A DNA stretch of 64,000 nt from Carnobacterium divergens DSM 20623 (GCF_000744255.1 NZ_JQLO01000001.1:1984001-2048000); one strand, 5' to 3'. Numbered from the stretch's first letter, positions 17,863 through 28,747 are shown. Made by a program: numbers and translations. Notes: a model not told the origin generated them from the sequence alone.

Positions 17863-20800
17863 TTATCTAACTATTCTTGTTCGACGTTTATGCGTAAAGT
17901 ATAACGTAGACAAGCCTAATAATAATACTCCTACTTGTTGAATCAGTTGATTCCTCTCATCTTCCCCAGTTTGTGGCAGTTTTTGATTCACTGGCGGTGT
18001 TGGATTCATTGGCGGCAAAGGACTAGGTTGCGTGTTAGTTTGAGGTACTATCGGCTTAGTGACAATCGTTTGAACCTCATTACTATCTAAGTCTTGACCT
18101 TCTGTTATAGATGGATCATCCGAAACAAGAGAGGCAATATTTGAAATGGTTGTTGTCTCACTGGGAATATCTGTAATCTTCACTTGGAATCGAATAGTCA
18201 CACTTTGATTCCCTCGTAATCCTTCAACCATCACAGAAAGGTGACGTCCTTGCCAAATAGTATCATCTGCCAACTTAATGCTTTCACCTGTTGTATTAGT
18301 AACTGTTGTGCTGTCTGGAAGATAGGCAGTATGCTCTGGTATAGTATCTGTAACTTGACCAGACCACAGACCGCCATTGGGTCCATTTTTCACGACTAAT
18401 TCATAGGTTAATACCTCCCCAACTGTGGCATTTTTTTGATCGACCACTTTTAAAATTGATATTTCAGAGGCTATTTTATTGTCTACGGACGGATGTTGTT
18501 CAATTCGTGTTTCAGGTTGCCCAGCTACTTGAACTGCCGTACCAGTAACATCTGCTGTATTCAAGATAGTAGTGTTCTCAGCTACTTCTTGTCCAATCAG
18601 CACCTCAAAGGAAATAGCAGCTTTTTCACCACTAAGCAATCTGCCTACCTCAACTGTAATCGTTTGGCCAACAACATGTTCATCCCCTAACCGTTCTGAG
18701 TTTAAATGTAGGGTTCCTTTGATATAACTCAAGCCGTTTGGCAATTGATCTTGCATAACAACTTGATTGACGTTTGCTGGTCCCGTGCTGATATTTTCAA
18801 TCACAATTTCATAGCGTAATTTATCCCCTACTTTTACTGCTTTTCCACTGACATCTTCTGTTCCTTGGTAAGCTTTCTTAGTAGAATTTAATTTTCCTGG
18901 ACCAGCCTGTAGAATAAATTCTGTTTCATCTTCTACTGGCTCCGTTAGAACTCCGTCCCCATTTGCACCAATAAATGTTGCTTTATTAACAATCGCTTTA
19001 TCAAACTCAAGAGAGGTTACTAGAACCTTGAATTCAATGGTTAATTCTTCATTTTCTGCTAGCTTAATGTCTTTGATTGTTAACGAATTATTTTTCCAAA
19101 TACCTGCATCTGCAATGTCTTTATTTGCAATTTTAGTCGTATTTGGTTGGTAACGAACTCCTGCTGGTAACGTATCCGTCACTACACCATCTTGTAAGAA
19201 ACCTGCATTTTTGGCATTGCTAACAACCAAGCGGTACGTCAAAATAGTATTGGTAAAAGAATGCCCATTGAATTGAGGTGTTCCGTCTGTAACTGTTTTT
19301 ATAATGTTTGGTTCTGGTTGCGCATTATTTAAAACATTAGGTGTTTCTTTTAATTCCGTTTCTTTTTCAGGTTCTTCTGAATTGACAGCGGTCATTCCTT
19401 TTGCTGTTGCAATATTTGCAATAGTTCCACTTGCTTTATTGGTTATTTTCACATCAAATATCACAACTGCTTTTTCTCTTGATTTCAAGGTACCAATGTT
19501 CAATGATAAGAATTGTTTCTCTTGATTAACGGCATCATCACTTTGTTGAATCAATTGGTTATCTTTTTCTAAATAAAGAGTATTTGGCAAATAGGATACT
19601 CCACTTGGAAGTAAATCTTCAACAATAACATCATGTACTTCTGAAAGTTTTTTCTCGCTTTTATTTTCTACTATCACTTTATAGCGAATGGTGTCATTAA
19701 CATTAACTACTGTGTTATGAATGTTGTCACCATCTGATCCATCTGCATGAACGGCATAAACGGATTTAATCGCATCAATTTCACCTGGATCCGCAATAAC
19801 ATCAAATTTTGCACTGTCTTTTTGTTCCGTTATTGGATTATTGTAACTGTCTGTTCCGTTCATATAAGCAGTATTTAAAATATCTGTAACTACTTGCGGA
19901 ACAGCTACTTTTACTTTGAATTTGATTTCCATCATTTCGCCACCAGCCAATTCAATATTACTTAATTTGAATTGATTGTTTGTCCAACTAAGTTGATCGG
20001 TATTATCTTCGATAGAAACGCCATTTATTGTGGTTGTTCCAGGTTGGTACTGTACTTCTTTTGGTAAGTTGTCTTCAACCGTTCCGTTTTTCAACACACT
20101 CGCACCTACTTCATTATGCAAAACGAGTGTGTAGATTAGGATACTCTCATTAAATACTACTGTTTTATTTGTCGCATTTTCTTCGGTAACAGATTTTTTA
20201 ATGCTTGGTTTTGGATGAACTTCATTTTTAACTGAATTCGTTGGAATTTCTCCAATTTCTAAATTTTCACGATTTGGATCTTGTGGATCTGAGGGGGTTG
20301 GCGTCACAATCCCGTTAACTAAAGCTATATTGGTTAATAGTCCATCCGCCTTTTTATCCACGGTTACTTCAAAGCGAATAATCGCTTTTTCACCACTTAA
20401 CAGATGTCCTATCGCTAAGTTTAAATAGTCGTTTCCATTTGAATCTGTAATTACGTTATCTGCTACGGTTTTTCCATTGACGGTTGTGGTACCTTTGATA
20501 TAATTTAACCCCACTGGAATTGCATCTGTCACTACAATGTCGCGTACTTCAGAAATATCTAGCTCTGTATTGGTTACGATAATTTCATAGCATAAAGTAT
20601 CGCCAATCTTAACTACTTGATTTTCAATTGGCTCACCAGCTTTATTGTAGACCGCTTTGACGGGTTCAATCTTACCTGGTCGTGGAACTACGTTTAATTT
20701 AGCGGAATCTGAAGCTTCTTCGGATGGTAGATTGTCTTTATCGGTACCATTAAAGGTTGCTTTATTTACAATTCCTGCCGTTGCTTTAGCAACGGTTATT

Positions 20801-23800
20801 TTAGCTTTAAATGTAATCGTCATAAATTCACCTGAAGCTAATTCAATTTGATCAAATCTAAAATTGTTGCCATTCCAATAGTTTTTTTCAGCATCTTGCC
20901 CATTTATTTGAGTAGTTCCTTCTTGATAAATAACGCCATCTGGCAATTTATCTGTTACAACCCCGTTATAAAGGTGTCCACTTCCCTCTTCATTGCGTAC
21001 AATTAAGGTGTAGACTACTGTGTCTCCATTAAAGTTATTCTCTTGACTAACTGATTTTTCAATACTTGGTTTTGGTTTAGCTTCGTTCACTACTGGTGGT
21101 GTTTGACTACTATCTGGTTCAGCTGGCTCGTTTGGTTTAGGTGTAATTACCCCATTGGCTACAGCAATATTAGTTAATTTCCCACTCGCATTTGACATAA
21201 CTTCAACCTCAAAAGAAATAACCGTTTGTTCCTTGCTGGCTAAATGTCCAATTGAAACTTCAAGCAGTTGATTTCCTGGACTAGCAGGGTTTTCAAAAAT
21301 AAGTTCGTCGTCATTTGACATTAATTGATTATTAACAGTTAATGTATTTTTCACATATTTTAGACCTGTTGGAATAGCATCTTTTACAATCACATCACGT
21401 ACTTCAGAAAAAGGAGTCTCAGTAATGTTCGAGACACTAATTTCATAGCGAATTGTCTCGCCAACTTTAACCTTATGATTATTGATATCTGTGCCATCTT
21501 TCCCATAGACCGCTTTTTTGGCTTCTAGTTTGCCGGGACTGTTGATAATTGTAACCGTCACATCGTCTTTTTTAGGCGGTAGCTTGTTTCCGTCACCGTC
21601 TTCACCCACAACTGTTGCTTCATTGAGGATGTTCATTGGAACTGCAGTTGCCGCTACTTTAACGGTAAAACTAATCTTCATTTCTTGTCCACTAACTAAT
21701 TCAATATTTTCTTTTTTGAAAGTATTTCCTTGCCAATTTTCATCTCCTACTGACTTCCCATCAATAAAGGTTGATTTCGGTTTGTAAACAAGACCCTGTG
21801 GCAAGGAATCTTCTACCACACCATTTTTTAGTAACCCTGCTCCTGTTTGATTCGTTACAATTAACGTGTAGATTAACTCGTCTTCGTTAAATGCAGGTAG
21901 TGGTACCATCTCATGAGTTGTTTCATTTGTTGTGCCCACAGCTTTTACTGACTTTCTAATGGTTGGTTCAGGTTGAATCAGATTATTTACTGGTGGTGTT
22001 GTTTTATCACCAGTCGGCGTATCTGTTTCAGTTGGTGTCTGATTTGTTGTTCCATTTGCGATTGCAATATTTTTTAATGTTCCACTCGCATTTTTAGAAA
22101 CGACTACTTCAAAGGATACCGTTGCTGTTGCTAAACTTCCTAATGTACCGATTGGTAGATTTAAATGGTAGATTCCAGTTTTTGAATCTAATGTAATAGC
22201 ATCATCTTTTTGCAATACTCCATCTAAGGTTAACGAACCTGCTACATAAGTTAAACCAAATGGAATTTCATCTTTCAAGTGAACCTCTCGAACTTCGGAA
22301 AGAGGTGCTTCAGTTGTATTTGACACAATAATTTCGTAACGAATTGTGTCTGACACACTAACTTTCCCATCATTAATTGATTCACCCGCTTGGTTATAGA
22401 CTGCTTTTTTGGCTTCTAACTCGCCTGTATTGCTAATCACTTTAACAGGAACTTTGGCTTCAACCTTCTTAGTACCTTCGCCATTGACATCTTTACCTAG
22501 GAAGCTGGCTGTATTGGTAATTGTTTGAAGTTCTTTGACTTTTATTTTAACTTTAAAACGAATGGTCATTTCTTGATTCTCGATTAACTCAATATCTCTT
22601 TTATTAAAGATATTGTCTTTCCAATTGTCATCATTTACTTTTTTGCCATCGATTTCTGTCGAGCCCTCCACATAGGTAATTCCGACTGGTAAACGATCTT
22701 CAACTTCTCCAAAATACAATTTACCTGCGTTTTTTTCATTTTTGATGACTAAGGTATAGTAAAATTCATCGTCATTGAATGCAACACCTTGATTATCCAA
22801 CGATTTTGTAATGGATGGTGCAATTGGAACGCTATTTTTAACGGTTTCAGTTTCTGCTTTTGATGGTTTGGTAATGGTCAAATCATCTGGTTGCAAGGCT
22901 ACTTCCCCTTCGGATTGGGCTGTATTCGTGAATTCTCCACTAGCCGAATCAAGTACGATAACATCTAATAAAATTTCAATTGACTTACCACCTGTCAATT
23001 CTTTTAGTTCAACAGAAAGAGTTTCTTCCCCTTGATCATTTTTTGTTACTTTCGCAATCGCAGTATTATCCCCCACTACTTTCAACGTATTATCAACATA
23101 ATAAACGCTACTTGGTAACAGGTCACTTACTGTTATATTTTTAATAGTTGAAAGTGACTTGCCTTCGTTTTTCACTACAATTCTGTATTGAATTTGATCG
23201 CCAACTTGAAGTTTTTCTCCATTGATATTGGTTGCAATTTTCCCTGTAGAATATACAGCTTTTGTCGCGGACAGTACCCCTGGTGAAGCAACAATATCAA
23301 ATTTTGCTTCGGCTGTGTTGCCGATAACTTCTTTTTTATCTTTGTCTGTTCCTTTAATTGAAACTTTATTTACGATATCTGTTTTCAACTGTTCTGATTT
23401 CACTTTTACTTTAAAAAGAACTTTGAAGGATTCGTTTTCTGCCAAGGTAAATCCTGAAATTCTTAACTTTCCTTCTATCCACACATCTTGATCTTTTAAC
23501 TTTTCAATTTTTCCGTCTTCGTAATGAATCTCTGTACTTTCTGCAATATAACTTACTTCATCTGGTAATTTTTTATCCTCAATTTCGCCATTAAAAAGAA
23601 CTCCTGCATTTTTCCCATTGGCAACTGTTAAGGTATAAGTCAATGTATCTTCATTAAAAGTTTGCAAATTTTCATTTTCTTTTGCGTTACGAATCTCCTC
23701 ACCTACATTACGGCCCACTTCTTTTTTGATCGTTGGTTTTGGAGGCACATGATTTTGAACGCGGTCTGAATCATGTGTTTCAGCAGGTTTTGTTGGTTTG

Positions 23801-26800
23801 TCCTCTTCAGGTAACTTAGGATCCGTTGGTTCGGTAATGACATTTCCTTTTGAGGTTGCAATATTCGTTATTTCACCACTCGCTTCTTTTGTAACCGTCA
23901 CTTTGAATGTTAGTGTAGCAAATTCACCGCCTTTGAGCGTCCCAACTAAAGCATCAATGGCTTGCTTTTCAATGTTGATAGTGTCTTCATCTTTTAGAGC
24001 AGTGACGGTGTCTCCAATTGTTAACTCCAAACTATTGGGCACATAAGCCAATCCTTTTGGCAACTGATCCTGTAAGTGAACGTTTTTCACTTCAGTTGCT
24101 CTATCGCCTGTATTGGCTACGCTAATTTGATAAGCAATTGTATCATTAACTTGAACATTTCCATTGTTGATCGTGCTATCTAGCGAGCCATCTTCCGTTA
24201 AGCTATAAACTTCTTTCGTTGCTGCGAGTTTACCTGGACTTGGAACAAGTTCAAATTCTGCCTCAGCATCCTTTTCGTAATTTTTGGAATCCTTTCCTTC
24301 ATTACTTGTTCCCGTAATTTTCGCATAATTAATAATGGGTTTTTCAAATACAGCCTCTATCACTTTAACTTGGTATTGGATGGTAATGGTTTCTCCCTCT
24401 TTTAAAGTTAGTCCTGATAAGGAGAAATTACGCTCATTCCAATACTTGTCATTTTGAGCGCCTTCATGAATAACGCCATTTTGATCGATAATAACTGTGC
24501 TACCTGTTTCATAGGCCACTTCATCTGGTAGCTGATCTGTTACTTTGCCATTTACTAATAAACCGGCTTTTTTTGTATTGCTTATTACAAGTTCGTAATT
24601 TAAAACGTCATCTTTAAAAGCAAACTTACGATCAATTGACTTTGTGATTGTTGGATCTGGATCAACTACTGTGGTTGTACTTGAGTTGGGAGGGTTTAAA
24701 GAAATATCCGGCTGTGACGGTGTTTTATCAATAAATCCAACTACTTGCGCTTCATTTTTCAATGTTCCACTTGCTTGTTTCGTCACTCTAACATTAAATG
24801 TAACGACTGTTCGCTTGTCTAGTTCTTGATTGGTTCCTTGTAAATTCTTAATCTTAACAGTTAAAATAGGATGCATGGGATCTGCTGTATTCATTTCTGC
24901 ATCTGCATCTTCAACAACTTTTCCTGATCTAGTAACCGTTAACGTACCTTGCATATATTCTAAACCTTCTGGTATAACATCTTTGATTTCGATATCTCGA
25001 ACCGCCGTATTTTCATCTAATGGATTCCAAACAACAATTTGGTACTGAATAATGTCTCCAACAGCTACATTTTCTCCGTCATTAGATTCGCCAACAGCAC
25101 CATCCACAACTGGAAAGACAGATTTCTCTGATTCTAGTTCTCCTGGTTGGAAAACGAATCTTGTGTCTACTTTGTCTTTATCAGTTGTTTTAAAAAGTTT
25201 ATCTTTGTCGGTCCCACTAACTTCGGCCTCATTTTTCAAGATTTCCCCAGCAATTGACACATCTGGAATCACCTTAAAGGTAATGACTGCCTGTTGGGTA
25301 CGGTTCATTGTTAAATCACTAATGGTTAAAATATCTCGTCCTTCTGTATTTTGGCTCCATGAAGAAGTCACATTACGAAATTCTCTTTTCAAAGCTGGAT
25401 CTGTTATTAACTTTGTAGTGGGTTTTGTATCAATTATAATCGTAGCGTCTCCTAGTGGTTTTAAACCTGCTGGCAAGATATCGGTTATGACGCCATTATG
25501 AAGTGCTCCGGATTCTTCATCTAAGGTGACAACCAACCTGTATTCAAAGGGTTCTCCAACATAACCTACCGAATTAGCACTTTTTTGAATCTTAACGTTA
25601 GGTTTAATGTAGTTTTCTACTGAATTTGACGTGTAGTCAATAGACGCTCCCCATGAATTGTCAACAAAATCATTCTCTCTTACTTGTCCTTTTACTAATG
25701 CCGTATTTTCTAGAATCCCACTAGCATCTGGGGTTAATTCTACTTCAATTGTAATTAACATTCTCGCATCTTTAGGATCGTTTGTAATACTTAACAATTT
25801 ATTTCTAGCAATTCTAGATACTGCAATTGATAGTTCATTTCCTTTTAACTCAAATAATTTTGAATTAATTGGTTTCGCCCCATCAATAGAAACTTTAATT
25901 TTAGATGGATCACTTACATTAATTCCAGCTGGTAATGTGTCAATAATATCAGTAGGTTTAATTTGACTATAGAGTTCACCTATTGCCGTAATTTGTATAT
26001 CGTAACGCAACTTATTACTTCCAATAATAGTTGTTTTATTGTCTTTAATATCTGTAGTGACCCATTTTTCTGTTTGTTCTTTTGATTTTTCAAGAACTTC
26101 TACGGTTTTATCCACCTTTAAACTAATTGCTTTTTTAGGGTGAGCCATTACTTCAGCTTTATTTGCAAATTTTATAGATGCTTTTCCATTTTTATCAATC
26201 CCCATACCATTAATAGACATGGTGTACATCTGCATAAATGCTTTTGAATCTCTAGGAGTCATAATCCATTCTGTTACTAATTCTAATTTTTCGCCCGCTC
26301 CTAAAGGTTCTTTTATAGTAAATCCATTATTTTCATCTGTTAAGTCTATTTGATAGTCCAAAATATAGCCTTCTTCAACACTGCCTTGCATTTGCCAAAC
26401 ATCGTCATCATTCAAAGAAATTCGATCAACTTCAACATTATCTTTGTATCTAATTAGAACTGGATTAGGCAACTTCCTTAAACCACGTGCACTAGCTTGT
26501 GGAATACCTGCATCTGAAGGAATGGAAATGAAGTGCGCTTTGACAACATCTGTTCCATCTGTATAAATCATTTCTTGTCTGAATGTTACCTTATCTCCAT
26601 AATAACCTTCAATTATATCCGCTGTTACTTTATTTTCAATAATTGGAGCAAGCGCAATTAACCCTAATTCATTTGGGTTTCCTTCACTAGCATTACTAAT
26701 TCTGTTGGCCTCTCCTTCAAATTCAAACTTATATTGTTCACCGTTATCTCCTGTTATTAAATATCCAGATGCCTCTAATATCATAATAGAATATTTTGAT

Positions 26801-28119
26801 GCGTCTTTGTTCTCTCTTAAAGGTAAATAGGCTACACCTTTATCATCTGTATAAATAGTATAAATTTCATCATCTGCTAGGACATTTTTCACACCTAGTT
26901 TAACATTAGGGATTGTCATTCCTGATAAGCTATCTTTCGTGACAACCTTTGTTGCTTGAGGATAAGTCCCTTTCAGTATGAATTCTGAAGAAGAAACACT
27001 TTTTTTATTAGAGGTTTCATAGTAGATATCAAAATTCGGTTTAAAATCATTAAACCCTGAATGTAAATTAAAAATTGAATCGTAATTAACTCCAAGTTTT
27101 AAAAGCAAGGAAAAATCATAAGTGTACGTACCCGCAGGAAGATTATCTCCTATAAATCCATCCTCCATATCTTCATAAAAATCATAATATGCATCATTTG
27201 AGTTTCCAGAAGAATCTGTATACGTAATATCTATAGGGGTTGTAATCCCAGTATCTGTCCAAAATGAATCCAACCCCAAATTGTTATCAAATCTTAACTC
27301 ATTGAAGTCTTCTTCACTTGTAATCGTCATTCTAAATCGGACTTCTTTTTTATAATCACTTGGAGTCGCTAGTGTAGGATTCGTTATTTCATTTCCACTT
27401 TCATCAATCACTGCGAAACTTGTTTTTACATCTGCAGATTTAACTTGTTTTGTTTTTTCTAGGTTCTCTGATTCCTTTGAATTTTCTACTTTTTCTTCTT
27501 TATTTACAACAACCGTTAGCGGTCGTGCAGTATATGTTTGTCCATCTCTCGTGGTTTGAACTGTAATATTATGACTTCCTGACTCTACTCCTTTAAACAC
27601 CAATAAAACTTTTTTAGGTTTTTGTTCTTTTTCTTCAACGGGTGGTGTATTTTCTATTTTAGAAGCAACTTCAGCTTCTTCTTTAGAAAGTAATCCTGCT
27701 TTTTCTGCAAGTGTCGTTGCTTCTTGTTGAACCTCTTCTTGCGTTTCATTCGTTTCTACTGTTGGTGACGTTACCCAGTTCACTAAAATATTCCCAGCTT
27801 CTTTACTATACGCCACTGTCACTTGGTTCTCTTGATTTGCACTATTCGTTGCTTCTTGATCTAACTCTAACCCTGGCAAAATCGTAACTGATAATTGCTG
27901 ATCCGATGGATTATCAGATTTGATAACTGTCGTTAATTTTTCTCCCAATAAAATAGAAGCTTGGTCTAGTTTCTCTCCCGCTTCATTTGTAAAATATAAA
28001 TCTTCAATTTGATTATTAACCCCGTCAGCAAATGCTTTGACACTTGTGGTTGCTGTTGCAATGACTTGAATAAACATGCTCAAAGTCAATAACCAATGAA
28101 TTAATTTGCTTTTTTTCAT
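17863..28119 (-). CDS. Giant LPxTG cell-wall protein with alternating DUF11-like repeats
   Basis: A 3418-residue secreted protein. Residues 1-31 form a signal peptide (likely cut after SVKA). A unique N-terminal region of about 650 residues includes a Cna-B/prealbumin-like segment near 390-480. From about 650 to 3330 come some 18 DUF11-like modules of two alternating kinds, one opening with motifs like PKPSIKKSV and the other with PGKLEAKKAVY. A Pro-rich linker leads to the sortase signal LPQTG (3381-3385), a hydrophobic stretch and the basic tail HKRRTR. It should be anchored to peptidoglycan by sortase A as a long stalk. AAGGAG precedes the ATG. A ligand or adhesive role is inference; no frameshift is seen across 10.3 kb. 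Confidence 0.93.
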   Translation of the reverse strand: MKKSKLIHWLLTLSMFIQVIATATTSVKAFADGVNNQIEDLYFTNEAGEKLDQASILLGEKLTTVIKSDNPSDQQLSVTILPGLELDQEATNSANQENQVTVAYSKEAGNILVNWVTSPTVETNETQEEVQQEATTLAEKAGLLSKEEAEVASKIENTPPVEEKEQKPKKVLLVFKGVESGSHNITVQTTRDGQTYTARPLTVVVNKEEKVENSKESENLEKTKQVKSADVKTSFAVIDESGNEITNPTLATPSDYKKEVRFRMTITSEEDFNELRFDNNLGLDSFWTDTGITTPIDITYTDSSGNSNDAYYDFYEDMEDGFIGDNLPAGTYTYDFSLLLKLGVNYDSIFNLHSGFNDFKPNFDIYYETSNKKSVSSSEFILKGTYPQATKVVTKDSLSGMTIPNVKLGVKNVLADDEIYTIYTDDKGVAYLPLRENKDASKYSIMILEASGYLITGDNGEQYKFEFEGEANRISNASEGNPNELGLIALAPIIENKVTADIIEGYYGDKVTFRQEMIYTDGTDVVKAHFISIPSDAGIPQASARGLRKLPNPVLIRYKDNVEVDRISLNDDDVWQMQGSVEEGYILDYQIDLTDENNGFTIKEPLGAGEKLELVTEWIMTPRDSKAFMQMYTMSINGMGIDKNGKASIKFANKAEVMAHPKKAISLKVDKTVEVLEKSKEQTEKWVTTDIKDNKTTIIGSNKLRYDIQITAIGELYSQIKPTDIIDTLPAGINVSDPSKIKVSIDGAKPINSKLFELKGNELSIAVSRIARNKLLSITNDPKDARMLITIEVELTPDASGILENTALVKGQVRENDFVDNSWGASIDYTSNSVENYIKPNVKIQKSANSVGYVGEPFEYRLVVTLDEESGALHNGVITDILPAGLKPLGDATIIIDTKPTTKLITDPALKREFRNVTSSWSQNTEGRDILTISDLTMNRTQQAVITFKVIPDVSIAGEILKNEAEVSGTDKDKLFKTTDKDKVDTRFVFQPGELESEKSVFPVVDGAVGESNDGENVAVGDIIQYQIVVWNPLDENTAVRDIEIKDVIPEGLEYMQGTLTVTRSGKVVEDADAEMNTADPMHPILTVKIKNLQGTNQELDKRTVVTFNVRVTKQASGTLKNEAQVVGFIDKTPSQPDISLNPPNSSTTTVVDPDPTITKSIDRKFAFKDDVLNYELVISNTKKAGLLVNGKVTDQLPDEVAYETGSTVIIDQNGVIHEGAQNDKYWNERNFSLSGLTLKEGETITIQYQVKVIEAVFEKPIINYAKITGTSNEGKDSKNYEKDAEAEFELVPSPGKLAATKEVYSLTEDGSLDSTINNGNVQVNDTIAYQISVANTGDRATEVKNVHLQDQLPKGLAYVPNSLELTIGDTVTALKDEDTINIEKQAIDALVGTLKGGEFATLTFKVTVTKEASGEITNIATSKGNVITEPTDPKLPEEDKPTKPAETHDSDRVQNHVPPKPTIKKEVGRNVGEEIRNAKENENLQTFNEDTLTYTLTVANGKNAGVLFNGEIEDKKLPDEVSYIAESTEIHYEDGKIEKLKDQDVWIEGKLRISGFTLAENESFKVLFKVKVKSEQLKTDIVNKVSIKGTDKDKKEVIGNTAEAKFDIVASPGVLSATKAVYSTGKIATNINGEKLQVGDQIQYRIVVKNEGKSLSTIKNITVSDLLPSSVYYVDNTLKVVGDNTAIAKVTKNDQGEETLSVELKELTGGKSIEILLDVIVLDSASGEFTNTAQSEGEVALQPDDLTITKPSKAETETVKNSVPIAPSITKSLDNQGVAFNDDEFYYTLVIKNEKNAGKLYFGEVEDRLPVGITYVEGSTEIDGKKVNDDNWKDNIFNKRDIELIENQEMTIRFKVKIKVKELQTITNTASFLGKDVNGEGTKKVEAKVPVKVISNTGELEAKKAVYNQAGESINDGKVSVSDTIRYEIIVSNTTEAPLSEVREVHLKDEIPFGLTYVAGSLTLDGVLQKDDAITLDSKTGIYHLNLPIGTLGSLATATVSFEVVVSKNASGTLKNIAIANGTTNQTPTETDTPTGDKTTPPVNNLIQPEPTIRKSVKAVGTTNETTHEMVPLPAFNEDELIYTLIVTNQTGAGLLKNGVVEDSLPQGLVYKPKSTFIDGKSVGDENWQGNTFKKENIELVSGQEMKISFTVKVAATAVPMNILNEATVVGEDGDGNKLPPKKDDVTVTIINSPGKLEAKKAVYGKDGTDINNHKVKVGETIRYEISVSNITETPFSEVRDVIVKDAIPTGLKYVKNTLTVNNQLMSNDDELIFENPASPGNQLLEVSIGHLASKEQTVISFEVEVMSNASGKLTNIAVANGVITPKPNEPAEPDSSQTPPVVNEAKPKPSIEKSVSQENNFNGDTVVYTLIVRNEEGSGHLYNGVVTDKLPDGVIYQEGTTQINGQDAEKNYWNGNNFRFDQIELASGEFMTITFKAKITVAKATAGIVNKATFNGTDKDNLPSEEASDSAKLNVVPRPGKIEPVKAVYNKAGEPIENQVVKIGDTLCYEIIVTNTELDISEVRDIVVTDAIPVGLNYIKGTTTVNGKTVADNVITDSNGNDYLNLAIGHLLSGEKAIIRFEVTVDKKADGLLTNIALVNGIVTPTPSDPQDPNRENLEIGEIPTNSVKNEVHPKPSIKKSVTEENATNKTVVFNESILIYTLVLHNEVGASVLKNGTVEDNLPKEVQYQPGTTTINGVSIEDNTDQLSWTNNQFKLSNIELAGGEMMEIKFKVKVAVPQVVTDILNTAYMNGTDSYNNPITEQKDSAKFDVIADPGEIDAIKSVYAVHADGSDGDNIHNTVVNVNDTIRYKVIVENKSEKKLSEVHDVIVEDLLPSGVSYLPNTLYLEKDNQLIQQSDDAVNQEKQFLSLNIGTLKSREKAVVIFDVKITNKASGTIANIATAKGMTAVNSEEPEKETELKETPNVLNNAQPEPNIIKTVTDGTPQFNGHSFTNTILTYRLVVSNAKNAGFLQDGVVTDTLPAGVRYQPNTTKIANKDIADAGIWKNNSLTIKDIKLAENEELTIEFKVLVTSLEFDKAIVNKATFIGANGDGVLTEPVEDETEFILQAGPGKLNSTKKAYQGTEDVSGKAVKVGDKLRYEIVIENISTGPANVNQVVMQDQLPNGLSYIKGTLHLNSERLGDEHVVGQTITVEVGRLLSGEKAAISFEVLIGQEVAENTTILNTADVTGTAVQVAGQPETRIEQHPSVDNKIASEISILKVVDQKNATVGEVLTYELVVKNGPNGGLWSGQVTDTIPEHTAYLPDSTTVTNTTGESIKLADDTIWQGRHLSVMVEGLRGNQSVTIRFQVKITDIPSETTTISNIASLVSDDPSITEGQDLDSNEVQTIVTKPIVPQTNTQPSPLPPMNPTPPVNQKLPQTGEDERNQLIQQVGVLLLGLSTLYFTHKRRTRIVR
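18400..26160 (-). repeat. Eight tandem DUF11 superrepeats of about 0.9 kb inside the surface protein gene
   Basis: The PG-x-L-x-x-x-K-x-VY module start recurs near 25110, 24205, 23250, 22400, 21510, 20650, 19750 and 18860, giving a period of about 850-955 bp. Each unit pairs one module of the PxPSIxKSV kind with one of the AxKxVY kind. Copies are diverged in DNA and protein, so the array is old rather than a recent amplification. An additional degenerate module lies at each end. Confidence 0.85.
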
Positions 28120-28153
28120 TTTTTATCCTACTCCTTTCAGATTTAAATACCGA

Positions 28154-28348
28154 TCATTCCTCATTTTTTTTATCTTCATCTACGACTGTAACAGTTGCTG
28201 GATTGGTTTTCTGCTCTAGTTTTTCTTCCGTTATCTCACTAGAAACTTCACTTTTTTCTGGTGAACTTTCTTTATTTTTATGATTCTGACAAGCTCCCAA
28301 GCTTACCAACAACAGACAAAGTAATAAAATATTGATTAATTTTTTCAT
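28154..28348 (-). CDS. Small lipoprotein upstream of the giant surface protein
   Basis: A 64-residue protein with a signal peptide and the lipobox LVSLGAC (Cys 20); the mature 45 residues are a highly charged, low-complexity Glu/Lys/Ser stretch. GGGGGGAAG precedes the ATG. It ends 34 nt before the giant LPxTG gene in the same direction with no terminator between, so both are likely one transcript. It may be a surface-retained accessory peptide; no family is recognised and its function is unknown. Confidence 0.65.
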   Translation of the reverse strand: MKKLINILLLCLLLVSLGACQNHKNKESSPEKSEVSSEITEEKLEQKTNPATVTVVDEDKKNEE

Positions 28349-28710
28349 TTTTTTCTTCCCCCCTACACTAAAATAATCGATTTTTTAAACATATTACATT
28401 CTATATTGAAAGTATCAAAATAACTGATTTTTATATATATATAAACCACCCACTATCAAAACATTATATCAAACAAAATAACAAACGATTTTTTTATTTT
28501 TTCTCTTTTTCAAGTAATTTATAAAAATAAAAATAAGGAATCATGATTATTTTATATCTCCTCACATTCGATCTAATCTACTGTTCACTTTACCTACAGC
28601 GATTATGTTCGAATCTTCCCTATCAAGATTTCGCGAACCATCAACTTTAAACACACACACATTTTTCATCTGATTTAATAACATTTATTATCTTCATTTC
28701 AAACTGAACA
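28349..28710. other. AT-rich intergenic region upstream of the surface-protein operon
   Basis: No ORF is supported. On the minus strand a TATAAT stands about 110 nt before the small lipoprotein start in a long A/T-rich leader, but the -35 is not convincing. The remainder shows nothing I recognise. Confidence 0.45.
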
Positions 28711-28747
28711 ATAAAAAAGATACCTTCCAAAAATAGGAAAGTATCTC
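28711..28747 (-). terminator. Terminator of the alpha-glucoside PTS operon
   Basis: GATACTTTCC and GGAAGGTATC (minus strand) form a stem followed by TTTTTT, about 90 nt behind the IIBC stop codon. The stem resembles three other terminators in this window. Confidence 0.75.

Noticed and set aside
18493-25966. A dozen plus-strand ORFs of 60-149 codons inside the giant surface-protein gene
   Set aside because: They are antisense shadows of a continuous, repeat-rich coding frame and lack their own ribosome binding sites.
17863-28119. Tandem repeats considered as CRISPR or intergenic satellite
   Set aside because: The period is about 0.9 kb and the repeats are in-frame protein modules with diverged DNA.
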